In this document: one piece after another, positions 1 to 8,782 of the stretch | How the letters are laid out: every line of letters begins with the position of its first letter | How positions within the stretch are numbered: position 1 is the first letter of the stretch | Assembly: GCA_965242535.1 (NCBI GenBank) | Contig: OZ251458.1 | Coordinates: 1,240,001 to 1,304,000, forward strand | Length of the DNA: 64,000 nucleotides | Direction of reading: 5' to 3' | DNA from: VXRD01 sp965242535 | GTDB lineage: Bacteria > Latescibacterota > UBA2968 | Position numbers and translations under genes: made by a program | The notes under the pieces: generated by a model | Told to the model about the DNA's origin: nothing | The model's database searches: none | Seen by the model: only the letters and a program-made list of their open reading frames with translations

Positions 1-1
1 G

Positions 2-907
2 ATAGCCGCGTTGCAAGATCGGGTTTTGCGCGGGATGGGGCTGGCGATTTTTTTGGGCGATCGCGTCGATATCCGGCATTACAACGAGCGGTTGTTGCCC
101 GCGCTTTGCCCGGCCACGTTGCTCGGCGCGCGCGGATCCAGGGACGGGGCGTATCGGGCGTTGCAAGCGGCACTGCCCGATCATCCCATGCTTTCGGGCC
201 TCGACCTCGAGGGCGCGTTTCAAAGCCCGCGCTTTTTCTTTTTGCATCGAATCCGGCCCGGGCGAGATGCCTATCCCGTGCTGTCCTTTACATCGGGCAC
301 CCCCGCGCTTCTCGAATCGCGCAAGGGCAACAACGGGCGCGTGGCGTTGTTCGCGTCGGCGGTCGGCGCGAATTTGGATTGGAATGACGCGCCCCTGTCC
401 GGCTTTTTCGTGCCGTTCGTGCATCGCCTAAGCGGGTATTTGGCCGCGGGCGCGTTTGGGCGTTCCGACTATCGAGTCGGACGAGTGGTGCATCGAGCGG
501 TTCGGGACGCAGAGGCATCGGAAGCGGTTTTGCACGCGCCGAGCCAAGAGCCGAAGACGATTTGGCCGCAACGGCGCGGTTTGCAATCCGCGTGGCCCAT
601 CGGCGCAGTGGACGCGCCTGGCCTGTGGAAAATTTTTGCGCGCGAGCGGTTGTCCGATCGCTTTGCCGTGCAGGTGGACGAGCGCGAACCGGAGTTGACC
701 CCCGTGCCGATGGCGCGTCTCGAGACGCTATTTGGCGAGGACCGGTTGCGAGTCTTAGACGCCGAGGACGATTTGCAAGCGGTCGTTTTGTCCCGCCGGC
801 ACGGGCGCGAACTGTGGCGATGGCTGTTGGGGATGGCCCTGGCGCTGATGGCCGCGGAGATGCTCCTCGCGCGATCCACGCGCACACACCGCGGGGCGCG
901 ATCTTGA
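2..907 (+). CDS. C-terminal part of a BatA/vWA-like membrane protein (5' truncated)
   Basis: The reading frame is open to the left edge of the window, so only the last ~300 residues are present. It begins with a segment of the type GGLAIFLGDRVD...YN...LLPA, which resembles the region after the vWA-like domain of BatA/aerotolerance-type proteins. It then has a β-rich domain and one hydrophobic segment near the C-terminus (LWRWLLGMALALMAAEMLLA), followed by a short basic tail. This suggests a membrane-anchored protein with most of its mass outside the cytoplasm. In this family such genes usually neighbour MoxR ATPase and DUF58 genes, which would lie upstream and out of view. The family call rests on general resemblance only. 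Confidence 0.5.
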   Translation: MAALQDRVLRGMGLAIFLGDRVDIRHYNERLLPALCPATLLGARGSRDGAYRALQAALPDHPMLSGLDLEGAFQSPRFFFLHRIRPGRDAYPVLSFTSGTPALLESRKGNNGRVALFASAVGANLDWNDAPLSGFFVPFVHRLSGYLAAGAFGRSDYRVGRVVHRAVRDAEASEAVLHAPSQEPKTIWPQRRGLQSAWPIGAVDAPGLWKIFARERLSDRFAVQVDEREPELTPVPMARLETLFGEDRLRVLDAEDDLQAVVLSRRHGRELWRWLLGMALALMAAEMLLARSTRTHRGARS

Positions 908-968
908 CATTTGCCATGGGCGTGCGTATTTTTTTCGAGGAACTGACGACGGACGACGGGTTTCTCCT

Positions 969-1010
969 GTGCCTTTTTGTGCCTTTTGTGCCTTTTGTGC
1001 CTTTTGTGGC
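969..1010. repeat. 9-bp tandem repeat (TTTTGTGCC)n upstream of topA
   Basis: About four and a half near-perfect units of GTGCCTTTT lie 42 bp before the topA start. The same repeat recurs upstream of carB at 46484-46540. There is no sign that it is translated. Confidence 0.8.
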
Positions 1011-1051
1011 AATCCTGTTGGGCTACCGACAACTGACGGAGGATGTTTTTG

Positions 1052-3508
1052 ATGGCGAAAAATTTGATCATTGTGGAATCCCCTGCCAAGGCGCGCACGA
1101 TTTCGCGGTTTGTGGGCAAGGAATACAAGGTCGCCGCTTCGATGGGGCATGTGCGCGACTTGCCCGCGCGCGACTTGGGCTTTGACGCCGAGAGTTTCGA
1201 TCCCCAATACGAGGTGTCGCAAGACAAGCGCGAGGTGATTCGGACGCTCAAAAAAGAGATTGGGAAGGATACGACCGTGTATCTCGCGACGGACGAAGAC
1301 CGCGAAGGGGAATCCATTTCCTGGCATCTGATCGCCGCGCTCGGCTTAAAAACGCAACCCATCAAGCGCATTGTGTTTCACGAGATCACGCGCTCCGCGA
1401 TTTTGCACGCCTTGGCAAATCCGCGCACCATAGATCAAAATTTGGTCGATGCCCAACAGGCGCGGCGCGTTTTGGATCGCGCGGTGGGCTATCAACTCTC
1501 GCCGCTGTTGTGGCGAAAGGTCAAGGGCGGGCTGTCGGCCGGGCGCGTGCAGAGCGTCGCGGTGCGGATCATCGTAGATCGCGAGCGGGAGATTCGCGCG
1601 TTCAAGCCCGAGGAGTATTGGAAGATCAAGTCCGATTTTCGGGATCCCGCGTTTCAAGCGGAATTGACGCGCGTCGATGGCAAAAAGGCCGCGGTGAAAA
1701 ACGAGGCGCAGGCCAAGGCCATCGAAGCGAGCGCGCTGAAGGGGCAATTCGCGGTCGCCGAGGTGGTCGAGCGCGAGGGCAAGCGGTCCCCTGTGCCGCC
1801 CTTTACGACTTCCACCTTGCAACAAGAGGCGTCTCGCAAGTTGGGATTTTCCGTGTCGCAAACCATGCGCGTTGCCCAACAGCTCTACGAGGGCAATTTT
1901 GAAATCCCCGGCTACACCGGCGGTTTGATCACGTATATGCGGACGGATTCGGTGAACTTGGCGGATCAAGCGGTCAAACAGGCCAAAGAGGTGATCGCGC
2001 GGGAGTTTGGCTCGGACTACACCGTTGCGCGACCGCGCCGCTTTGCCAACAAGAGCAAGGGGGCGCAAGAGGCGCACGAGGCGATTCGCCCGGCGGATTT
2101 GTCGATCAAACCCACACAGGTGAAGGCGCATCTCGATGCGCGGCAGTTTCGGCTGTACGATTTGATTTGGAAGCGCACGCTGGCGACGCAGATGGCCGAT
2201 GCGCGCATCGCCTATACGACCATCCGCATTCGGGCAGGCGCGTCTGGGGAATTGCTTTTTGAAGCCAAGGGCCAGCGCGTTTTGTTCCCCGGGTTTTTGA
2301 AAGCGTACACCGAGGGGTCGGACGATCCCGAAGCGGCGATCAGCGACAAAGACGTGATTTTGCCCGCGGTGAAAAAGGGGCAGGTGCTCGATTTGAAGAA
2401 ATTGCATTTGGAGCGGTTGTTCACCAAACCGCCCGCGCGCTATACCGAGGCGTCGCTCGTGAAGAAACTCGAGGGCGAGGGCATCGGGCGCCCCTCGACC
2501 TATTCGCCGACGATTTCGACCATTCAGAGCAGGGGCTATGTGGAGCGCGCGCGGGATAAGAAACTCGCGCCCACGGATATCGGCGAGGTGGTCAACGATT
2601 TTCTGACCGAGCACTTTCCCGATATCGTCGATTTGGGCTTTACGTCGCACATCGAGGGCGATTTTGACGAGATCGCCCGGGGGGAAAACTCGTGGAAGGC
2701 GATGTTGAAAGCGTTTTATCCGCCGTTTAACAAGCGGGTGGAAGACAAGAAATCCGTGGATAAAATCGGGCGCAAGCTGGGCAAGGATCCCGAGACCGGG
2801 CGCGAGGTGAGCGTGCGCTTTGGCAAATACGGCCCCTACGTTCAGATCGGCACGGCAGAGGACGAGGAAAAGCCCCTGTTCGCATCCGTGCCGCCGAATC
2901 GGAGCGTCCTCGACATCGCGTTGGAAGACGCGCTCCAGTGTTTTGCACTGCCCCGCAAGCTCGGGCAAAATGATGCGGGCGACGAGGTGCAGGTCAACGT
3001 CGGCAGATACGGCCCTTACGTGCGAATGGGGAGCGAGTTTTTTTCCATCCCCAAGGGCGAAGACCTGTTCGCAATGACGCTTTCTCGCGCGCTGGAAATC
3101 GCAGCGCAAGAAAAAGATCGCAAAGCGCGCAGCGTAATTCAAGACTTTGGCGACTTTCAGGTGCTCGATGGGCGATACGGGCCGTATATCCGCAAAGATG
3201 GGAAAAATTACAAAATTCCCAAGGGGCTAGACGCGGCGTCATTGGATCGCGCAACGCTCGAGAAATTCATGCAACGCGGCGCAGGCGGCAGACAATCTCA
3301 GCACGTCATCCACGATTTTGACGGCATTCAGGTCCTCGCGGGTCGCTATGGTCCTTATATCAAACGCGATGGCAAAAATTACCGCATTCCAAAAGATGTG
3401 GATGCGGCGTCCCTAACGCGCGCGGCTTGCGAGAAAATCATCGCCCAAAACCCCGCGACGAATAAGCGGAGGCGTAAGAAGCCATCTAAAAACTCGGACC
3501 GCCATTGA
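1052..3508 (+). CDS. topA: DNA topoisomerase I (type IA)
   Basis: Relaxes negatively supercoiled DNA by transient single-strand cleavage. The 818-residue product has an N-terminal Toprim domain (VESPAKA at the start; acidic DEDREGE motif at residues 81-87) and the type IA core with the nucleophilic Tyr295 in the ITYMRTDS motif. In place of Cys4 zinc fingers, the C-terminus carries four TopA C-terminal repeats built around (K/R)YGPY(V/I). The last two are near duplicates containing GKNY(K/R)IPK. The start at 1052 is preferred over an ATG at 1043 because GGAGG at 1038-1042 is then correctly spaced. The final ~11 codons run into an inverted-repeat element (3477-3641), so the natural C-terminus may have been replaced. 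Confidence 0.96.
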   Translation: MAKNLIIVESPAKARTISRFVGKEYKVAASMGHVRDLPARDLGFDAESFDPQYEVSQDKREVIRTLKKEIGKDTTVYLATDEDREGESISWHLIAALGLKTQPIKRIVFHEITRSAILHALANPRTIDQNLVDAQQARRVLDRAVGYQLSPLLWRKVKGGLSAGRVQSVAVRIIVDREREIRAFKPEEYWKIKSDFRDPAFQAELTRVDGKKAAVKNEAQAKAIEASALKGQFAVAEVVEREGKRSPVPPFTTSTLQQEASRKLGFSVSQTMRVAQQLYEGNFEIPGYTGGLITYMRTDSVNLADQAVKQAKEVIAREFGSDYTVARPRRFANKSKGAQEAHEAIRPADLSIKPTQVKAHLDARQFRLYDLIWKRTLATQMADARIAYTTIRIRAGASGELLFEAKGQRVLFPGFLKAYTEGSDDPEAAISDKDVILPAVKKGQVLDLKKLHLERLFTKPPARYTEASLVKKLEGEGIGRPSTYSPTISTIQSRGYVERARDKKLAPTDIGEVVNDFLTEHFPDIVDLGFTSHIEGDFDEIARGENSWKAMLKAFYPPFNKRVEDKKSVDKIGRKLGKDPETGREVSVRFGKYGPYVQIGTAEDEEKPLFASVPPNRSVLDIALEDALQCFALPRKLGQNDAGDEVQVNVGRYGPYVRMGSEFFSIPKGEDLFAMTLSRALEIAAQEKDRKARSVIQDFGDFQVLDGRYGPYIRKDGKNYKIPKGLDAASLDRATLEKFMQRGAGGRQSQHVIHDFDGIQVLAGRYGPYIKRDGKNYRIPKDVDAASLTRAACEKIIAQNPATNKRRRKKPSKNSDRH

Positions 3509-3641
3509 GATCGTCGCAAAAGCATTCGCTTTTCGCAGGTCAAAACCATACATAGCGCGAAAATAGGACGCCTTGATTCCCCCCTTCCTCGCAGGAAGGG
3601 GGGCCAGGGGGGTAGGTCCCAATAATTTTTAGATGGCTTCT
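3477..3641. repeat. 165-bp element bounded by perfect 16-bp inverted repeats
   Basis: AGAAGCCATCTAAAAA at 3477-3492 is the exact reverse complement of 3626-3641. The interior contains a very stable GC hairpin (3579-3603) and supplies the stop codon of topA. The arrangement looks like a miniature inserted element. It fills the first half of the topA-hen1 gap, which has no gene. Confidence 0.7.
3579..3603. terminator. Strong GC hairpin downstream of topA
   Basis: The arms CCCCCCTTCCT (3579-3589) and AGGAAGGGGGG (3593-3603) pair perfectly around a 3-nt loop, 70 bp after the topA stop. There is no U-tract, so intrinsic termination is possible but not certain; it may only be the core of the surrounding element. 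Confidence 0.4.
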
Positions 3642-3722
3642 AAGAGATGAAAACGTAGGGACCCCACCTCTCATCTTTTTGACAGATGGACGGCTCTCTC
3701 CGGTCTCCCCTCTTGTATCTTC

Positions 3723-3750
3723 GGACAGGCACGGGGGCCTGTCCCTACGA
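3723..3750. repeat. REP-like palindrome copy 1
   Basis: GGACAGGC and GCCTGTCC form an 8-bp stem around ACGGGG, followed by CTACGA. It is the first of a dispersed family. Other copies lie at 10923, 13471, 15507, 17997, 18101, 18204, 58465, 58584, 58633 and 63783, with partial ones at 43699, 44119 and 50246. Confidence 0.85.
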
Positions 3751-3753
3751 TTG

Positions 3754-3900
3754 CGTCTCCCGTCTCCCGTCTTTCGTCTCCCGTCTCCCGTCTCCCGTCT
3801 CCCGTCTCCCGTCTTCCGTCTTCCGTCTTCCGTCTTCCGTCTTCCGTCTTCCGTCTTCCGTCTTCCGTCTTCCGTCTTCCGTCTCCCGTCTCCCGTCTCA
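3754..3900. repeat. 7-bp microsatellite (CCGTCTC/CCGTCTT)n in the hen1 leader
   Basis: About 21 consecutive heptamers of two interleaved types (CGTCTCC and CGTCTTC) end 8 bp before the hen1 ATG. The run contains no Shine-Dalgarno sequence. Shorter runs of the same heptamer stand before pnkp, carB and the 50435 lipoprotein gene. Confidence 0.9.
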
Positions 3901-3907
3901 CTTTCCT

Positions 3908-5266
3908 ATGCTCTTAACCATCACCACCACACATGAACCCGCGACAGATCTAGGCTATTTGCTCCACAAGCATCCCGCGCGGGCGCAGAGTTTTGACTTG
4001 TCTTTTGGGCAGGCGCATGTGTTTTATCCCGAAGCCACGCCTGTGCGTTGCACCGCGGCCATGTTGCTCGACCTCGACGCGATTGGACTCAAACGCCATC
4101 GCAAGGCACTTGTGGATTACGTCACGGATCGGCCCTATGTCGCCTCGTCCTTCACCAGCGTTGCCATCGCCCGCGTGTTTGGCACGGCGCTGAAGGGCCA
4201 GTGTGCACAGCGTCCGGAACTCGTGGCGAAGCCCATTCCCCTGCGCGCGACGATCCATGTGTTGCCGTGTCGCGGGGGCGAGCAGTTGCTCTGCGACTTG
4301 TTCCAGCCCTTGGGCTATGCGGTGGCGGTCGAAGCGCATCGCCTCGATGAAAAATTTTCAGAATGGGGCCCCAGTCCGTATTATACTGTGGCACTCGAAG
4401 CGGACATCCCCCTCAAAGATCTGCTCACCCATCTCTACGTGCTCATCCCGGTGCTCGACAACGACAAACACTACTTTGTCAGCCAGTCCGAAATCGACAC
4501 CTTGATGCGGCGCGGCAAGGGGTGGTTGTCAGACCATCCCAAACGCGACCTCATCGTGGATCGGTACCTCAAACACCAGCGCACGCTCACCAGCGAAGCC
4601 TTTCGCCTGATGGACGACATCCCCTTAGAGCGCGGCATTGCGGACGGGGAACTCGTCGTGGAGAACGACCTGCGCCTGAACCAGCAGCGGTACCAAGCCG
4701 CATCGGAAGCCCTCGAAAAGAGCGGCGCGCAAAGCGTTCTCGACCTCGGCTGTGGGGAGGGCCGCTTCGCGCAAATTTTGTCGGACCATCCCCAATTCAC
4801 AAAAATCCTCGGCCTGGAAGTTTCGCACCGCGCCTTGAGCCGCGCAAAAGAACGCCGCGACCGGTTGCCGCCCAACCAGCGCGACCGCATCGAACTCATC
4901 CACGGCTCCCTGTTCTACCGCGACCTGCGCCTCAATGGGTATGACGCGGCGGCACTTTTGGAGGTCATCGAACACCTCCCGCCCTCTCGGTTGCCGGTGT
5001 TTAACCGCGTGGTCTTTGAGTACGCCCGCCCAAACACCGTCATCATCACCACCCCAAACGCCGAGTTCAACGTGCGCTGGGAATCGCTTCCCGCCGGACG
5101 CTTTCGGCATCCAGACCATCGATTCGAGTGGTCGCGCGAACAATTTCAAACTTGGGCACGCGGCGTCGCGAAACAATTCCACTACCGCGCGACATTCCAC
5201 CCCATCGGCCCTGTCGATCCCAAAGTCGGCGCGCCCACGCAAATGGCCGTATTCACAAGCCAATAG
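3908..5266 (+). CDS. hen1: 3'-terminal RNA ribose 2'-O-methyltransferase Hen1 (bacterial)
   Basis: Bacterial Hen1 methylates the 2'-OH at a 3'-terminal nucleotide of a cleaved RNA before Pnkp seals it, protecting the repaired site against renewed ribotoxin cutting. The 452-residue protein starts MLLTITTTHEPATDLGYLLHKHP, the characteristic Hen1 N-terminal sequence (ligase-activating domain). Its C-terminal half has the SAM motif VLDLGCGEG at ~277-285. The metal-binding set is E352, E355 and H356 (EVIEH), with a distal His at 401 or 404 (HPDH). The start at 3908 is fixed by this N-terminus; the frame is open further upstream but only through microsatellite. No Shine-Dalgarno is visible. pnkp follows 49 bp downstream, as in other bacterial Hen1-Pnkp operons. 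Confidence 0.94.
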   Translation: MLLTITTTHEPATDLGYLLHKHPARAQSFDLSFGQAHVFYPEATPVRCTAAMLLDLDAIGLKRHRKALVDYVTDRPYVASSFTSVAIARVFGTALKGQCAQRPELVAKPIPLRATIHVLPCRGGEQLLCDLFQPLGYAVAVEAHRLDEKFSEWGPSPYYTVALEADIPLKDLLTHLYVLIPVLDNDKHYFVSQSEIDTLMRRGKGWLSDHPKRDLIVDRYLKHQRTLTSEAFRLMDDIPLERGIADGELVVENDLRLNQQRYQAASEALEKSGAQSVLDLGCGEGRFAQILSDHPQFTKILGLEVSHRALSRAKERRDRLPPNQRDRIELIHGSLFYRDLRLNGYDAAALLEVIEHLPPSRLPVFNRVVFEYARPNTVIITTPNAEFNVRWESLPAGRFRHPDHRFEWSREQFQTWARGVAKQFHYRATFHPIGPVDPKVGAPTQMAVFTSQ

Positions 5267-5277
5267 CCCGTCACCTC

Positions 5278-5308
5278 TCACCTCTCCCGTCTCCCGTCTC
5301 CCGTCTCA
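5278..5308. repeat. CCGTCTC microsatellite between hen1 and pnkp
   Basis: Three to four heptamers plus degenerate CACCTCT units directly follow the hen1 stop and end 7 bp before the pnkp ATG. They occupy the place of the ribosome binding site. Confidence 0.85.
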
Positions 5309-5315
5309 CCGAACA

Positions 5316-7856
5316 ATGTCCAAATCCATTCACATCGCAATCCCGGAAATCGCCCTCGTCGTCCTCATCGGCGCGTCTGGCGCTGGCAAATCCACGTTTG
5401 CAAAGACCCACTTCAAACGCACCGAAATCCTGTCCTCGGATTTCTTTCGCGGGATGATCAGCGACGACGAAACGGACCAGACCGTCACCAAAGAGGCATT
5501 TGAGACCCTGCACTACGTCGCGGGCAAACGCCTCGGCAATTACAAGTTGGCGGTGATCGACGCCACGAGTGTTCAGGAAAGCGCGCGCAAGCCCCTCGTC
5601 ACATTGGCAAAACAGCACCACGTTTTCCCGATAGCGATCGTATTGGACATGCCCGAAGCCCTGTGCCGCAAGCGCAACGCGCATCGCCCGGATCGGAATT
5701 TTGGCGGGCATGTGATCGGGCATCAATGCCACCAGTTGCGCCGCTCGCTCAACCGCCTCAAGCGCGAGGGGTTTCGGCGGATTTACACTTTGCGCTCCGA
5801 AGCCGAAGTTCGGCGCGTGCGCCTCACCCGCGAGCGGGTTTGGTCGAATCGCAAGGACGAGTGCGGGCCGTTTGACATCATCGGCGACGTCCACGGGTGT
5901 TATGACGAATTGATCGCGCTGTTGGACAAACTCGGTTACGGTATTCGGCCCGATCGCATCACGCCGCCGCCGGGGCGCAAAGCCGTCTTTTTGGGGGACT
6001 TGGTGGATCGCGGGCCGAAAATCCCCCATGTGCTCGATCTCGTCATGCACATGGTCGAGGCAGGCGCGGCCCTGTGCGTGCCCGGGAATCACGATGTCCG
6101 CTTGGTGCGCGCCCTCCGCGGCAAGCGGGTCAGGCCCACGTATGGCCTTGCCGATTCGCTGGCGCAGATCGACGCGCGGGATCGCAAACGCTATGCGGAT
6201 TTCCTCGATGGGCTCGTCAGCCATTACGCGCTCGACGGCGGCGCGCTCGTCGTGGCACACGCCGGGATGAAGGAAGAACTGGTCGGGCGCACATCTGGCG
6301 CGGTGCGCTCGTTTGCTTTGTATGGCGAGCCCACGGGCGAGACCGACGAATTTGGCCTACCCGTTCGCCTGAATTGGGCGGCCGGGTATCGCGGCGCGGC
6401 CACCGTGGTTTATGGACATACCCCCGTGCCCCATGCGGAATGGCTCAACGAGACCATCAACATCGACACGGGTTGCGTCTATGGCGGCGCGCTGACGGCC
6501 CTGCGCTATCCCGAAAGAGAATGCGTTTCCGTGCCCGCGCTCAAAATGTACGCCGAGCCCGTGCGGCCCCTCGTTCCGGCAACGCATCGCTCGGCGCAAC
6601 AAACGCACGACGACATGCTCGACATCGACGATGTGATCGGCAGACGCGCCGTGGATACCTTCCTCATCCCGCGCATCACCATCCGCGAAGAACGCGCCGC
6701 CGCGGCCCTGGAAGTGATGAGCCGCTATGCCATCGATCCCAAATGGCTGATCCATCTGCCGCCGACCATGTCCCCGTCAAAAACGAGTTCGCGCCCCGAG
6801 GTCCTCGAACACCCGGACGAAGCGTTCGCGTATTACCGCGAAAGCGGGCTCGCGCAGGTGATTTGCGAGGAAAAGCACATGGGATCCCGCGCCGTGGTCA
6901 TCCTCTGCGAAAATGGCGAGGTCGCACGCACGCGCTTTGGCGTGTCCGAGCCGGCATTGGGCGCGTGTTATACGCGAACCGGGCGCGCGTTCTTCGACGA
7001 TTTCGATCTCGAGACCGCCTTTCTCACCCGCCTGCGAGACGCGGTCTCCAAAGCCGATCTTTGGAAGGGGCTCGACACCGACTGGATCGCTTTGGATTGC
7101 GAATTGATGCCTTGGTCCGCCCGCGCCCAACAACTCTTGCAGGAGCAATACGCGGCGGTGGGCGCGTCTGCCCGCGCATCACTCGACGCGACTTTGGACG
7201 CGCTCGATGTTGCGGCTACGCATGGGATCGACGTGGACGATAACCTCGCCGAGTACCGGGCGCGTTCTCGGCGCATCGACCGGTATATCGAAGCGTACCG
7301 CGCGTACTGCTGGCCCGTTCGCGGTCTCGACGATCTCAAACTCGCGCCCTTTCACATCCTCGCCACAGAAGGCGCGGTTCACCACGACCGGGCACACACC
7401 TGGCACATGGAGACCCTCGCAAAACTCTGTCGCGCAGATGCGGAGATTCTCCACGCCACGCCCTACCGCGTCGCGGATCTCGACGACGCGCAGAGTTGTG
7501 GCGACGCCGTTGCATGGTGGGAACGAGTCACGGCGCAGGGTAGCGAGGGCATGGTCGTCAAACCGATCCCGTTCATCGCGCGCAACAAAAAAGGCCGGCT
7601 GATTCAGCCGGCCATCAAGTGCCGAGGGCGCGAATACCTCCGCATCATCTACGGCCCGGAATACACCACCCCGGACAATCTCGCAAAATTGCGGTGGCGC
7701 AATGTCAAAACCAAGCAATCCCTCGCCCTGCGCGAATTTGCCTTGGGCCTCGAAGCCCTCAACCGCTTCGTTCAAAACGAGCCCCTGCGCCGCATCCACG
7801 AATGCGTTTTTGGCGTCCTCGCGCTCGAAAGCGAACCCGTGGATCCTCGGTTGTAA
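5316..7856 (+). CDS. pnkp: Polynucleotide kinase-phosphatase-ligase Pnkp (RNA repair)
   Basis: Heals and seals broken RNA: 5' kinase, 2',3'-cyclic phosphatase and ligase adenylylation in one 846-residue chain. The P-loop GASGAGKST lies at residues 19-27. The metallophosphoesterase motifs GDVHG (~190), GDLVDRG and GNHD follow. The C-terminal adenylyltransferase carries KHMG with the lysine nucleophile at K520. All three catalytic modules look intact. Bacterial Pnkp seals efficiently only with Hen1, encoded just upstream. The ATG at 5316 begins MSKSIHI, directly before the kinase domain, and is preceded by CT-rich microsatellite rather than a Shine-Dalgarno. The frame continues open upstream inside hen1, but that part is a shadow. 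Confidence 0.95.
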   Translation: MSKSIHIAIPEIALVVLIGASGAGKSTFAKTHFKRTEILSSDFFRGMISDDETDQTVTKEAFETLHYVAGKRLGNYKLAVIDATSVQESARKPLVTLAKQHHVFPIAIVLDMPEALCRKRNAHRPDRNFGGHVIGHQCHQLRRSLNRLKREGFRRIYTLRSEAEVRRVRLTRERVWSNRKDECGPFDIIGDVHGCYDELIALLDKLGYGIRPDRITPPPGRKAVFLGDLVDRGPKIPHVLDLVMHMVEAGAALCVPGNHDVRLVRALRGKRVRPTYGLADSLAQIDARDRKRYADFLDGLVSHYALDGGALVVAHAGMKEELVGRTSGAVRSFALYGEPTGETDEFGLPVRLNWAAGYRGAATVVYGHTPVPHAEWLNETINIDTGCVYGGALTALRYPERECVSVPALKMYAEPVRPLVPATHRSAQQTHDDMLDIDDVIGRRAVDTFLIPRITIREERAAAALEVMSRYAIDPKWLIHLPPTMSPSKTSSRPEVLEHPDEAFAYYRESGLAQVICEEKHMGSRAVVILCENGEVARTRFGVSEPALGACYTRTGRAFFDDFDLETAFLTRLRDAVSKADLWKGLDTDWIALDCELMPWSARAQQLLQEQYAAVGASARASLDATLDALDVAATHGIDVDDNLAEYRARSRRIDRYIEAYRAYCWPVRGLDDLKLAPFHILATEGAVHHDRAHTWHMETLAKLCRADAEILHATPYRVADLDDAQSCGDAVAWWERVTAQGSEGMVVKPIPFIARNKKGRLIQPAIKCRGREYLRIIYGPEYTTPDNLAKLRWRNVKTKQSLALREFALGLEALNRFVQNEPLRRIHECVFGVLALESEPVDPRL

Positions 7857-7920
7857 ATGCGCGAAAGCGATGGCTCGAGGATAGCGTATCGGGACACAAA
7901 AAATCAATTTCGTATTACAA

Positions 7921-8295
7921 ATGAATTGGTTAAAAGAAATCCGAAACCTTTTGCCCCATCAACTCGCCGTTGAACACCAGCCTGAAACCCCTCGGTATTC
8001 TCGGGCGCGGAGTAAATTGCGATATATTGTAAATCGCGGCATGTATTTGGGAAAACGCGACAAAAAAGAACGAACGCTTGAGATCGCCGTCTGGACTCCG
8101 CCAGAACAGGGCAAAGGCATGGGATATTACAGTTGCTTGCGCGTGTATTTTAAGGAGGACGACCTTCTCTGTGCGGTTCTTTTTTGTTTTTATGATGGAA
8201 CCGAAAAATCTCCCGGTTTTCGTTCTTTTGAATCCGCACTTTCCTTTGCGAAAGCAGAAAATTTCTATGGAGGCAACGATGAAAACACGGATTAA
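7921..8295 (+). CDS. Unknown 124-residue protein, first gene of an AT-rich pair
   Basis: Not recognised. The protein is rich in aromatic and charged residues, begins MNWLKEIRNLL, has no signal peptide or membrane segment, and ends with acidic GGNDENTD. It overlaps the next gene by 17 bp, so the two are almost certainly cotranslated. The base composition of the pair is visibly more AT-rich than its neighbours, which hints at horizontal acquisition. The size and the downstream HTH partner fit a toxin-antitoxin or small defence module, but no toxin family is recognised. Confidence 0.6.
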   Translation: MNWLKEIRNLLPHQLAVEHQPETPRYSRARSKLRYIVNRGMYLGKRDKKERTLEIAVWTPPEQGKGMGYYSCLRVYFKEDDLLCAVLFCFYDGTEKSPGFRSFESALSFAKAENFYGGNDENTD

Positions 8296-8752
8296 AAAAA
8301 AATATCCCTATCGAGCCGCAGGGCAGATCTGGGTCATTCCAGAATTTCACCTGTCTGAGTTGCCAGATGGAACACTCGTCGTCCTCGAAGAGGAGATCAA
8401 CCGCATTCACTACGCCATTGCCAATGAAATCTGTGGCGATGAAAACGGTTTGTCAAAAGACGAGTTGGAGTTTTTGTGCGACATGACCCAAACCTCATTT
8501 TCGGAAATTGCAGACTATTTGGGCGTTCATCGCAGCACGCTGACCAAATGGCGGACGGCGGGTAAAATTCCCAAAAATATCATGGGATTGGTGCTAAAAA
8601 AATGGTTTTGGTTCAAACTTTTTGGACGAAAATTGGGCCGACGGAAAATATCCATTTCCCAATTCCGAGATGAAGTGAGCTTTCTTTCCTTTGCAAAAAC
8701 AGAAGCCATCCAAAGAAATTTGGCTGAACGCGTCGAAAAAGTGAATGCCTGA
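8279..8752 (+). CDS. HTH-containing protein, second gene of the pair
   Basis: A 157-residue protein with a basic N-terminus (MKTRIKKKYPY) and a central helix-turn-helix-like stretch around SFSEIADYLGVHRSTLTKW. The C-terminal half is hydrophobic to basic. GGAGG at 8269-8273 selects the ATG at 8279 over an in-frame ATG at 8267. The order (unknown small protein, then HTH protein, overlapping starts) resembles HigBA- or MqsRA-type operons, where the HTH protein is antitoxin and autorepressor. That is inference; the HTH is the only part supported by motif. Confidence 0.6.
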   Translation: MKTRIKKKYPYRAAGQIWVIPEFHLSELPDGTLVVLEEEINRIHYAIANEICGDENGLSKDELEFLCDMTQTSFSEIADYLGVHRSTLTKWRTAGKIPKNIMGLVLKKWFWFKLFGRKLGRRKISISQFRDEVSFLSFAKTEAIQRNLAERVEKVNA

Positions 8753-8782
8753 CGAATCGACCCATTCCGAAAGGAGTTTTGC

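Noticed and set aside
1043..1051. Upstream ATG as the topA start
   Set aside because: It would lie directly on GGAGG; the ATG at 1052 has normal spacing and gives the usual MAKNLIIVES N-terminus.
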